In this document: piece after piece, positions 42,887 to 53,100 of the stretch
Layout of the letters: every line of letters starts with the position of its first letter
How positions within the stretch are numbered: the first letter of the stretch is position 1
Assembly (NCBI RefSeq): GCF_022698165.1
Contig: NZ_JALDAY010000004.1
Coordinates: 558,001-622,000 of the forward strand
Origin: Streptomyces cylindrosporus
GTDB taxonomy: Bacteria > Actinomycetota > Actinomycetes > Streptomycetales > Streptomycetaceae
Direction of reading: 5' to 3'
Length of the DNA stretch: 64,000 bases
Translations under genes and position numbers: made by a program
Notes under the pieces: model-generated
Told to the model about the DNA's origin: nothing
Database searches by the model: none
The model's input: only the letters and a program-made list of their open reading frames with translations

Positions 42887-44899
42887 ATGGCTGTCGGGGG
42901 AGGCGGACACAAGGTCGCCTGGACTGTGGCGACCTGTGCGCTGGTCGCGGGAGCGATGACCTACGCCCTGGCGGGTGCGCACGGCCCGCTCGGGGTGTCG
43001 GACCGCAGCGGGCTGGTCTCCATGGTGGTCGGGCTGCCCGCGCTGGTGCTGGCCGTGGTCGCCGCGCTGTGGGCACGTCCGGGTGCGTACGAGGACGAAG
43101 AGGCGGCGGTGGCACGACTCGCCAGGGAAGTGCGGTCGGTCGGCGAAGCCACGTGGCTGCAGAGGCTGGGCGGCGATCTGACGGCGATCGACGTGACGTT
43201 CACCTTCCGGCCGTACGCGAACGCGCGCGCCGCAGCTCTTCCGCCCACGCCGCAGGGCCAGTTGGAGCGCGTGGTCGAGGACTACCGTGCCCTTCGGCCG
43301 CGACGCCTGGTGATCACCGGGGAGCCGGGAGCGGGCAAGACCGTGCTGGCCTGGAAGCTCGTCATGGAGCTGAACAGGACACGCACCGAACACGAACCCG
43401 TACCGGTGCTCATGGCGCTGGCCGACTGGGACGAAGAAGAACAGGTGGGCGACTGGATCGCCCGCCATCTGGAACGCGACTACGGTCTGTCCCTGAGGTC
43501 CGCCCGTAAGGTCGTGGACGCGCGGATGGTGCTGCCGGTCCTTGACGGACTGGACGAGATGGACGCCTCGGACACCCCGGCGAACCGGTCACGCGCGCGT
43601 GTGGCGCTGGAAGCCCTGGCACGCCACCAGGACGGCACGGAGCCGGCGCCCCTGGTGCTGACCTGCCGTACGAGCCGGTACGACGCCCTCGAGGCCGACG
43701 CCGACCACATTCTCGACGCGGCGCGCATCGAGATCGACGCGGTCACCGCCGAACGCGCGGTACGTTTCCTCGAACAGCGGGGCGCTGCCCGCAGACCGGC
43801 CGTCTGGCAGCCGCTGCTGAACGAGCTGCGCACCGCGCCGGGCGGGGCGGTGAGCCGCGCGCTGTCCACACCGTGGCGGCTGACGCTGGTGGCCACGGTG
43901 TACGAACGGGACGGCGATCCGGGGGAGTTGCCTGCCGCTGCGAGCCTGGGTGAGACGGCGGATCTCCTGCTGCGCCGCTATGTGGACGCGGCGGTGGACT
44001 CGGTCGGGGACGCTCCGAGAGGGGCCCGGGCCGAGGAGGTGCACCGAAGGCTGGCCGTACTCGCCCGGGCCTTGGACTCGGCGGACGGGGCGCAGACCGA
44101 TCTGAGTCTGCGGAACCTGAGCGGGCAGCTGGGCGGCCGTCGACCGCGGAACGTGCTGCGCGGGCTGGTCGCCGCGTGCTCGGTGGCATCCCTCTGGCTT
44201 CTGGTCATCTCCGACGGCCTCGACCCCGCCACGGTCGCCGTGACGTTGGCCGCGGCGGTCCTCTCACCGGCGATCGTGCTGTCGGAGAGGCTCGAAAGCC
44301 GATTCAGGACGGCCTGGTACGTGCCTCCGCTCGGCAGCCCCCTGTGGCGGGTCGGGATCAGACTTACCCTCAACGGACGCGGCCCACGGCGTTGGATGCT
44401 GGTCAAGTGCGGGGCTGTGGCGCTCTGTTGGACGATGCTGGTCGCACCACGATCGGTGGGCGGGCTGGGGCAGTGGGCCACTCAGGCACCCCTGGCACCC
44501 TGGCTCCTGACGGGAGCCGTCGTCCTGGCGATCTGGTGGCTCGACGTAGCGGCCGTCGGGCCCTCAGGATGGGTTCGTGGAGGCGTCGTCGCGATGACGG
44601 GGACAGCCTGCACGCTCCTCGCCGTCTATCTGTCGTGGAACGAGCAGGGCAACGCACTGGTCGCGGTCGTGTCGTTGGGGGCCCTCGCGCTCGCAGGCTG
44701 CTGTCAGTGGGTCGAGTACGGCATCTGCCTCCTGCTGACACCCGGCCTCCCCCTCCGGCTGGCGAGATTCCTCGACTGGTGCGTGGTTGCAGGCCTGATG
44801 CGTGCCTCGGGCGTCACGTACCAGTTCCGCCATCGGGAGTTCCAGGAGTGGCTGGTGCGGCATCCGCTGCCCGTCCCCGCATCTGTTCCGGCCGACTGA
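42887..44899 (+). CDS. Membrane-bound NACHT (STAND) NTPase
   Basis: 670 aa. Two N-terminal helices (residues about 8-28 and 42-62), then a NACHT NTPase: Walker A 'ITGEPGAGKT' (Gly145-Thr152), Walker B 'MVLPVLDGLDEM', and 'PLVLTCRTSRYDALE' as the sensor strand. A helical region follows, then about 7 hydrophobic segments (residues about 425-640). There is no WD, TPR or LRR sensor and no recognisable effector domain. NACHT proteins act in signalling and antiphage defence (Avs and bNACHT families). It starts 27 bases after mfd, but a functional link to repair is doubtful. Confidence 0.85.
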   Translation: MAVGGGGHKVAWTVATCALVAGAMTYALAGAHGPLGVSDRSGLVSMVVGLPALVLAVVAALWARPGAYEDEEAAVARLAREVRSVGEATWLQRLGGDLTAIDVTFTFRPYANARAAALPPTPQGQLERVVEDYRALRPRRLVITGEPGAGKTVLAWKLVMELNRTRTEHEPVPVLMALADWDEEEQVGDWIARHLERDYGLSLRSARKVVDARMVLPVLDGLDEMDASDTPANRSRARVALEALARHQDGTEPAPLVLTCRTSRYDALEADADHILDAARIEIDAVTAERAVRFLEQRGAARRPAVWQPLLNELRTAPGGAVSRALSTPWRLTLVATVYERDGDPGELPAAASLGETADLLLRRYVDAAVDSVGDAPRGARAEEVHRRLAVLARALDSADGAQTDLSLRNLSGQLGGRRPRNVLRGLVAACSVASLWLLVISDGLDPATVAVTLAAAVLSPAIVLSERLESRFRTAWYVPPLGSPLWRVGIRLTLNGRGPRRWMLVKCGAVALCWTMLVAPRSVGGLGQWATQAPLAPWLLTGAVVLAIWWLDVAAVGPSGWVRGGVVAMTGTACTLLAVYLSWNEQGNALVAVVSLGALALAGCCQWVEYGICLLLTPGLPLRLARFLDWCVVAGLMRASGVTYQFRHREFQEWLVRHPLPVPASVPAD

Positions 44900-44903
44900 G
44901 GCC

Positions 44904-44938
44904 CCAGCCCCACCCGCGCGTCAGCGGGGTGGGGCTGG
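44904..44938. terminator. Convergent hairpin terminator
   Basis: 12-bp perfect stem (44904-44915 with 44927-44938), 11-nt loop, 5 bases after the NACHT gene stop and before the convergent small gene. Confidence 0.75.
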
Positions 44939-44980
44939 ATGCGAACACGGCAGAGAGGGAGTCTTCGAGGGGCCCCGGAT

Positions 44981-45166
44981 CTAGGGCTGTTCGGGACGGT
45001 CGCGGTCCATGCCGAGTTGGTCCTCGATCTTCTGCTGAGCCTGGTCGACCTGGCCCTCGTACTTGTTGCCCGTCCTCTCGTTGACCTTCTTCTCCGCCAT
45101 GTCGGACATGTCCTTGGCCTTGTCCTGCATCTGGCGGTTGCTCTTGAACCTGTCGAAGATGCCCAT
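44981..45166 (-). CDS. MT0933-like antitoxin family small protein
   Basis: 61 aa: MGIFDRFKSNRQMQDKAKDM followed by an amphipathic Lys/Glu/Gln-rich helix ending 'GQVDQAQQKIEDQLGMDRDR'. Matches the actinobacterial MT0933/Rv0909-type antitoxin pattern (K-A-x-D ... T-G-x-K-Y-x-x-x-V-D-x-A). ATG 45166 has GGAAGGAG 6 bases upstream, so the longer frame to 45226 is not used. No partner toxin gene is adjacent, so an antitoxin role is doubtful; many Streptomyces copies are solitary. Confidence 0.75.
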   Translation of the reverse strand: MGIFDRFKSNRQMQDKAKDMSDMAEKKVNERTGNKYEGQVDQAQQKIEDQLGMDRDRPEQP

Positions 45167-45354
45167 CCAGAGCTCCTTCCGGAGTGACTCAGCAACGACG
45201 ATACGGCCGATATGCGTGGAATGCACACCGGAAGTGGTGGCGACCGGACCTCCTGAGTGACCCCGTGCGCCCTGCCGCTACGGTGTGCGCGGCGTCGTAC
45301 AAGGGAAGTCGCACCCTGCGGGGGCGGACCGGGAAGCAAGGGGAGGGACGCATC

Positions 45355-46071
45355 GTGGTGCGTCTGAGGGGCGGGGCCGCGGTCGCCGTCGTGTTGGTGT
45401 TCGCCGTGGCCGGCTGCAAGGCGGAGACGAAGACCGGGTCCGGCGGGCCGCAGGAGACCGGGGGCGGCGGGGCCGCGCTCACGGCGGCCGAGGCGCTGAC
45501 CGTGAAGGGGCGGGCGCCGAAGACGGGGTACTCGCGCGAACAGTTCGGCACCGCGTGGGCCGACACCGACTCCAACTCCTGCGACACCCGTGACGACATA
45601 CTGAAACGGGACCTGGAGGACGTGAAGTTCACCGGCGGCACGTGCAAGGTGTCGTACGGCGTACTGGAGTCGGACCCCTACTCCGGCAAGGAGGTCACGT
45701 ACCGGCGCGGGCGCAGTCTGGTCGACATCGACCATGTCGTCGCGCTCTCGGACGCCTGGCAGAAGGGCGCCAAGTACTGGGACGCCAGCAAGCGGATAGC
45801 GCTGGCCAACGATCCGCTGAATCTCATAGCCGTCGACGCGAGTACGAACCGGTCGAAGGGTGACGGTGACACGGCCACCTGGCTGCCGCCGAACAAGGGC
45901 TACCGGTGCACCTACGTCGCCGCGCAGGTCGCCGTGAAGAAGAAGTACCAGCTGTGGGTGACCACCGCCGAGAAGGCCGCGATGGAGAAGGTGCTGAAGA
46001 CCTGCCCGGGGCAGAAGCTCCCCAGCGGCGGAAATCCGACGGAGGCACCGGCACGGTTCCACGCCGGCTGA
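45355..46071 (+). CDS. Secreted lipoprotein HNH nuclease (GmrSD C-terminal type)
   Basis: 238 aa, GTG start with GGAGGG 7 bases upstream. Lipobox 'VFAVAGC' about 20 residues in, so it is lipid-anchored outside the membrane. The nuclease core is 'DIDHVVALSDAWQKGAKYWD ... ANDPLNLIAVDASTNRSKGDGDTATWLPPNK', the His-Asn-His type motif shared with GmrSD/DUF1524 proteins. A four-Cys pattern (SCDTRDD, GGTCKV, YRCTY, KTCPG) suggests disulfides. Probably degrades extracellular DNA for nutrition or competition. Confidence 0.87.
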   Translation: MVRLRGGAAVAVVLVFAVAGCKAETKTGSGGPQETGGGGAALTAAEALTVKGRAPKTGYSREQFGTAWADTDSNSCDTRDDILKRDLEDVKFTGGTCKVSYGVLESDPYSGKEVTYRRGRSLVDIDHVVALSDAWQKGAKYWDASKRIALANDPLNLIAVDASTNRSKGDGDTATWLPPNKGYRCTYVAAQVAVKKKYQLWVTTAEKAAMEKVLKTCPGQKLPSGGNPTEAPARFHAG

Positions 46072-46171
46072 CGGCGGACAGGCCGGTGCTGGCGGCGGAC
46101 AGGCCGGTCCTGGGGGTCGGCGGCGGGAAATGCGGTTTCCGGGGGCGGGGCGCGCGCCTACCGTGACCCCC

Positions 46172-46915
46172 ATGGAGCTGAAGGTCGCCAGTCTCGCCGC
46201 CCGCCCCGAGATGCTGGGGGCGGTGCTCGACATGCCCGACAGCTGGGCGACGTTCACCACCGAGGACCCCGTCGGCAACTCCCACTACGGCCGCATCCCC
46301 ACCGAGTTCCCGGAGTATGTCCTCTTCGCCGAGAACGAGCGCGGCGAGATCCTCGCCCACGCCTACAGCGTGCCCTTCCGGCTGCACACCGAGGGCCGCG
46401 GCGAACTGCCCGACCGCGGCTGGGACCAGGTCCTCGTCTGGGCCTTCGCCGACCTGCGCCGCGGCGTACGCCCCGACACCGTCAGCGCCATCTCGATTGT
46501 GGTCCGCCCGGACGCCCAGGGCCTCGGCCTCTCCGGCCGCATGCTGGAGGCGATGCGGGCGGGCGCCCGCGCCCACGGCTTCACCGAGGTCGTCGCCCCG
46601 GTCCGCCCGAGCGCCAAGCACCTCGAACCCCACACCCCGATCGAGGAGTACGCCCGCCGGGTACGGGAGGACGGCCTCCCGCACGACCCGTGGCTGCGCG
46701 TCCACGCCCGCGCCGGCGCCACCGTCGAACGCGTCGCACCGGCCTCCATGACCGTCGCCGCCTCCCTGGAGGAGTGGCGCGGCTGGACCGGGCTGCCCTT
46801 CGACACCCGGGGCGACATCGAGGTGCCGGGCGCGCTGGTGCCGGTGCGCTGCGAACCGGAGCGGGGTTACGCCGTCTACGTCGAGCCCAATGTGTGGATG
46901 CGGCACCGCCTTTGA
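46172..46915 (+). CDS. GNAT-fold acetyltransferase-like protein
   Basis: 247 aa. The middle shows a GNAT acetyl-CoA motif 'ISIVVRPDAQGLGLSGRMLEAMRAGARAHGF' and a variable C-terminal half ('RVHARAGATVERVAPASMTVAASLEEW'). The N-terminal 'MPDSWATFTTEDPVGNSHYGRIPTEFP' recurs in Streptomyces homologues. Substrate unknown. ATG 46172 was chosen over the ATG 14 codons earlier because the family begins at MELKV; no clear ribosome site. Confidence 0.78.
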   Translation: MELKVASLAARPEMLGAVLDMPDSWATFTTEDPVGNSHYGRIPTEFPEYVLFAENERGEILAHAYSVPFRLHTEGRGELPDRGWDQVLVWAFADLRRGVRPDTVSAISIVVRPDAQGLGLSGRMLEAMRAGARAHGFTEVVAPVRPSAKHLEPHTPIEEYARRVREDGLPHDPWLRVHARAGATVERVAPASMTVAASLEEWRGWTGLPFDTRGDIEVPGALVPVRCEPERGYAVYVEPNVWMRHRL

Positions 46916-47183
46916 GGGTCTGATCCGCTCACGCCTTCGCGCCTGTCTTCGCATCCGTCATGGAAATCGCAAAGACTTCCGAAAGGAGCAAAGGGGCTCG
47001 CGAAGCGAATCGGACAGGTTCAGCAAGGAACGGTCAAGCTCGGCTCAAGATAGCTCCTTTGCTCTATTCACTCTTTGTTTACAACAGGCAAGATCTCTCC
47101 GTTTTCTGTGATCACTCTGTCAGTTCGCCAACTGACGCTGTGGCCTGCCCTGTTGTGCTCATCCGAGTGTTGGAGTCCCCGCC
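46916..47183. promoter_or_regulatory. AT-rich leader of the RHS toxin gene
   Basis: 268 bp with a sharp drop in GC compared with flanking genes. Contains GTCAGTT-CGCC-AACTGAC (47119-47135), the palindrome GTGATCAC (47109-47116), and an AT-rich stretch 47049-47106 suitable for a promoter. TTGGAG precedes the GTG at 47184. Confidence 0.5.
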
Positions 47184-50100
47184 GTGCGCATCCGGCCCCT
47201 CAGCCGTGCCCGCTCCACCCGCCCTCCACGGCGCTCCCGCCGAGGTGTCGCGGTGCTCGTGCTCACGGCGCTCGCCTTCATGTGGACGACGCAGACAGCG
47301 GCGGCCACCGGCGCCGAACTGCACGCCGTGGACGTCTCGTTGCCGAGCCTGTCCTCCCTCACGGCCTGGCTGCAGGACCCGCACTGGGGCCGGCTGCCCG
47401 CGGAGAAGTCGGGCACCGCCGCCGGCAAGCGGCACCACGTCTCTGCCCAGGCCACCGAGGCGCACCGGGGCACGGGCCGTAAGCCCGGCAAGGGCAAGGG
47501 CGAACTCGCCACGTACAAGGCGCACCGGGCGACCGTGAAGCGCGGCAAGAGCGCCGGCGGCGGTGTCTTCGACGCCAAGACCAGCAAGCGGGACGCGGCC
47601 AAGTCCTCGCGCACGGACACCGTGTACGACAACGCCGACGGGTCCACCACCAGACGGATCTATCCCTCGACCGTCAACTACCAGGTCGGCAAGGGCAGAT
47701 GGGCGCCCATCGACGTGGACGTGCGGGCCGGCCCGGACGGGCGCTGGTACGAGAAGGCCAACTCCGTCGGCGTCGACTTCGCCGCGAAGGCCGACGACTC
47801 CGACCTCGTCTCCCTCGCCCCCGACGAGAAGCACTCCGTCGCCTACGAACTGAAGGGCGCCAAGTCCGTCAAGGGCACGGCCGACGGCTCCCGCGTCACC
47901 TACACCGGCGTCCTCGCCGACACCGATCTCCAGGTCGCCCCCACGGCCACCGGCGTCAAGGAAGCCGTCGTCCTGCACTCGGCGGACGCCGCGAACTCCT
48001 GGACCTTCCCGCTCCACCTCAAGGGCCTCACCCCCGTCCAGCACAAGGACGGCTCGATCGTGCTGCGCGACGCCGCCGGCAAGACTGTCGAGCGCATCCC
48101 TTCGTCGTACGCGTACGACTCGAAGGTCGACCCGCGCTCCGGTGACCCGGCCACCACGCACGACGTGACCACGACCCTCGTGCGGCAGGGCGGCGGCTAC
48201 GCGCTGAAGATCACCCTCGACCAGACCTGGTTGCAGGACGCGCACCGCGTCTTCCCGGTCACCGTCGACCCGACCGTCACCGACGGCTGGACCACGACCT
48301 ACGCCGAGTCCGGCGCGGCCGGCGACCACTCCTACGAGCAGACGATCAAGGTCGGTTCGTACGACTCGGGCACGCACTCCGCGGCGAGCTACGTCAACCA
48401 CTGGGACACCGCCTGGGACGCGAGCGGCGCGACCGTCACCGCGGCCACCCTGCACCTGTTCGACACCTGGGCCTCCACCTGCACCGCCGAGCGCTTCGAC
48501 GTCGCCCTGGTGACGAAGGCCTGGACGCCCGAGGGCGTCACCTCCTACCCCGGCCCGACCTACGGCTCCTCCATCGGCAACGCGACCCCCAGCGTCCCGA
48601 CCGCCTGCGCGAACACCGCCGCGGACCGGACCGTCGGCGACTGGGTGAGCGTCTCGCTGTCCACCTCCGCGATCCAGGGCTGGTTCAGCGGTACGACGGC
48701 CGACTACGGCCTCGCGGTGTACGCGTCGACGACCGACGCCCTGCACTGGAAGCAGTTCGGTTCCTTCAACGACCCCTCGCTCGGCCCGTACATCACGGTC
48801 ACCTACACCGGCAACACCGCCCCGCAGCTCTACGAGCAGTTCCCGGCGGACAACGCGGTCGTCGGCACCACCACCCCCGAGCTCACCGCCTGGGCGGGCG
48901 GCGCCAACTCCACCAGCGGCAGCGGCAACCAGTACCAGTTCAAGGTCTACGACGCGAACAACGCGCTCGTCGCCGACTCGGGCCTGGTCTCCACGGGCGA
49001 CTGGACCGTGCCGGCCGGCAAGCTCGCCTGGGGCAAGAACTACAACTGGGAAGTACAGGCGTACGACTCCACGACCGGGCTCTATTCACCCGCCGATCCC
49101 TACGAGTTGTCCGTCCAGGTGCCCCAGCCCGTCATCACCTCGGGCCTGTCGCAGAACAGCAGCGACCACGGATTCGACGCCTCCATAGGCAACTACACGA
49201 CCTCCGACACGGACGCCTCGATCTCGACCGTCGGCCCGTCCCTGGACGTCGAGCGCGACTACAACTCCCGTGACCCGCGCTGGACCGGAGCCTTCGGCGC
49301 CGGCTGGTCGTCCATCCTCGACTCACGCGCGACCGAGCAGTACAACAGCGCCGGGACCGTCACCGGCGTCAACGTCACCTATCCGGACGGCTCCCAGGTC
49401 GGCTACGGCAAGAACAGCGACGGCACCTTCGCGCCGGGCACCGGCCGCTGGGCCACGTTCAAGACGGTCACCGGCGGCTACAGCCTGACCGACAAGGACG
49501 ACACGGTCTACGCCTTCACCACCTCGCTGGGCTCGGGCGGCTACGGCCTGACGACCGTCACGGACGCCAACGGCCGCTCCATCAACCTGACGTGGACCAG
49601 CGGACACGTCACCAAGATGAAGTCCGCGGTCTCCGGGCGCTCCCTGAACTTCGCCTGGTCCACGCCGAGCGGCGCCCTCGCCGCGCACGTCGCGACCGTC
49701 ACCACCGACCCGGTCACCAACGGCGACTCCACGACCGTACTGACCTGGAACTACGGTTACACGGGCGACCAGTTGACGACCGTGTGCGCGCCCCTGTCGA
49801 CGACGAAGTGCACGACGTACGGCTACACGACCGGCTCGCAGTACCAGAACGCCTCCCTCGACCTCGACCCGAGCGCCGCCTGGCCGCTCACCGAGAGCTC
49901 CGGCACCACCGCGAAGGACGCGGTCCTCGCCAACGAGGGCACCAAGAACGCCACGTACGAGAACGTGACGCTCGGCGCGGCCGGCCCGCTCACCGGGTCC
50001 TCCTCGACCGCGGCCTCCTTCAACGGCACCACCTCCGACGTCGCGCTGCCGAAGAACACCGGCAACGACACCGACTCGGGCGCCCTCTCCCTGTGGTTCA

Positions 50101-53100
50101 AGACCTCGGCCGGGCCGGGCGTCCTCTACTCCTACGCCTCCCAGCCGATCGGCTCCGGACAGGCGGCCGGCTTCTACACGCCGTCGATCTACGTCGGCAC
50201 CGACGGCAAGCTGAACGCCGAGTTCTGGTACAGCGGCGGCGTCAACCCGATCGTCTCCTCGGCGTCCGTCGCCGACGGCAAGTGGCACCACGTGGTGCTC
50301 AGCGCCGCGGGCAACTCGCAGACGCTGTTCCTGGACAACACCAAGGTCGGCTCGCGCTCGGGCACCGTCTCCATCAAGAGCGCGGTCGCCTTCGGCAAGA
50401 ACCAGGTCTTCAACTACCTCGGCACCGGCTTCCTCGGCGGCAGCTGGCCCGACGAGCCGCACAGCAGCTCCAGCGACGGCACCGGCTACGCCACCTACTT
50501 CACCGGCTCGATCGCCGACGTCGCCTGGTACGGGCGGCCGTTGGTCGCCGCCGACGTCAACGCCCTCTACCAGTACGGCACCCACTCCGCGAGCCTGCTC
50601 ACCTCGGTCAAGCGGCCGTCCGGCAAGACCTTCGCCGCGATGACGTACGACCCGGCGACCACGGCGCTGACCCAGCTCACCGACGAGAACGGCGGCGTCT
50701 GGAAGCTGGCCGTGCCCACGGTCGCCGGTTCCAGCCAGACCTACCGGGGCGCGGTGCTCGGCGGCGGTCCCGCCGGCTACTACCGGCTCGGGGAGGCGGC
50801 CGGCGCGACCACGGCCGTCAACGAGGTGCACGGCGGCGACGGCACCTACAGCGGGGTGACGCTCGGCGCGACCGGCCCGTTCAGCGACGCCAAGGCCGCG
50901 AGCTTCGACGGCAGCGCCTCCTATGTCGAGCTGCCGAAGTCGGTGCAGTTCGGCACCAGTGACCGCAGCCTCGAACTCTGGTTCAAGACCGCGAGCCAGG
51001 GCGTCATCGTCGGTGCCCAGTCGGCGACGATATCCGGCGCGACCGCCGCGTCCGGCACCTGGGCGCCCCTGCTGTACGTCGGCAGCGACAACAAGCTGCA
51101 CGGCCACTTCTACTCGGGCAGCGGCTCGGGCTCCACGGCGTTCGGCTCGACCGGCACGGTCACCGACAACACCTGGCACCACGTGGCCATCACGGCCTCC
51201 GGCGCCACCCAGACCATGTACCTGGACGGCGTCCAGCAGTCCAGCTACTCCGGCACCCCGGCCGACCAGACCTACAACCACCTCTACCTGGGCGCCGGTT
51301 TCGCCAAGAGCTGGCTCGACTCCCCGGGCGACGTCAGCCACTTCACCGGCTCCATCGCCGACGCGGCGTTCTACCACACGGCGTTGACGGCGGCCGACGT
51401 CGCCGCGCACGTCGAGGCCGGCAAGAACTCCAGCGGGCTGCTCCCGGTCGAGACGGTCAAGGTGACCTCGCCGACCACGTCCACCCTGACGTACACCTAC
51501 GACGTCGACAACGGCAACCGCGCCCTGACCGAGACCGACGGCCTCGGCAACAAGACCAGCTTCGGCTACGACACGGCCGGCTTCGAGCACACGGTCACCG
51601 ACCCCAACGGCGCGGTCACCACCACCGGGCACGACGTCCGCGGCAACATCGTCTCGTCGACGAACTGCCAGGACCAGATCGCCAACAAGTGCAACACCGA
51701 GTACTACTCGTACTACCCGGACGACACCACCGCGCAGCTGACGACGGCCGACCCGCGCAACGACCAGCTGCTGACCGAGCGCGACGGCCGCTCGGCGTCC
51801 GCGACCGACAACACCTACCTGACGTCGTACACCTACGACTCGGCGGGCAACCAGACCGTCGTCACCGGCCCGGCCGTCCCCGGCTTCCCGAGCGGCCGCG
51901 CGACGACCACGGTCTACAGCGACGGCACCAGCACCTATCCGTCCGCCGACGGCGGGGTCGTCCCCAAGGGCCTGCCGGTGAAGACGGTCAGCCCCGGCGG
52001 CGCGGTCAACACGGTCTCCTACTTCGCCAACGGCGACGTCGCCTCCACCACCGACGCCATCGGCCTCGTCACCTCGTACACCTACGACGGTGTGGGCCAG
52101 GTCCTGACCCAGAAGGTCGTCTCCGACACCTACCCGAACGGGCTCACGACCACCTACACCTACGACAAGAACGGCCAGGTCACCACCGAGAGCGACCCGC
52201 AGATCACCGACCGGGTCCAGGGCGCCACGCACTCCGCGGTCTCCAGCACGGTCTACGACGACGACGGCGACGTCCTCTCCCAGACCGTCTCCGACGCGAG
52301 CGGCGGCGACGCCTCGCGCACCGAGACGCAGACCTACGACGCCTACGACCGGCTGCTGACCGAGTCCGACGCCAACGTCGCGGCGGGCACCTCGTACGGC
52401 AACACGACGACGTACTCCTACGACACCTCCGGCAACAAGACCAAGGAGGTGACGAGCGCCGGCAACGAGACCGACTACACCTACGACGACAACGGCAACT
52501 TGCTCACGCAGGCGCTGATGTACACGGGTGACCCGGTCAACCCGCAGACCGCGACCTCGCTCGTGGAGTCCTCCCGCGCCTACGACCCGGCCGGACGGCT
52601 GGCGTCGATCACCGACGCGATGGGCAACAAGACGGCGTACACCTACACCGACGACGGCCTCACCGCGACGGTGAAGAGGACCAGTTCGGACGGCAGCAGC
52701 ACCTACACCCTGGAGTCGGACACCTACGACGCGGCCGGCAACCTGCTGTCCCAGACGACCGACAACGGCGAGAACGTCACCAACTACACGGTCGACGCCT
52801 CCGACCGGACGACCTCGACGACCGTCGACCCGACGGGTGTCGACCGCGTGTCGACGGTTTCGTACACCCCGGACGACCAGGTCGCCTCCGAGAACGACCA
52901 CGACGCGACCGGTTACGACCGCACCACCACCGACACGTACGACGACATGGGCAACCTGCTCAGCGAGACGCTGTACGGGGACGCCTCGGGGCACCCGGCC
53001 GGCTGGTGGAAGCTGAACCAGACCAGCGGCCGCAGCGTCACCGACGCGTCGGGCACGGGCAACACGGCGACCGCCGGGGCGGGCGTCAACTGGTCGGACG

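Noticed and set aside
40157..43468. 1103-codon minus-strand frame opposite mfd
   Set aside because: Shadow; low-complexity Arg/Val/Asp sequence and no ribosome site.
44981..45166. Toxin-antitoxin module based on the MT0933-like protein
   Set aside because: No small partner gene next to it; neighbours are a NACHT gene and an HNH lipoprotein on the other strand.
49323..52994. 1223-codon minus-strand frame opposite the RHS gene
   Set aside because: Shadow of YD-repeat codons; the Val/Gly/Arg repeat pattern mirrors the repeats on the other strand.
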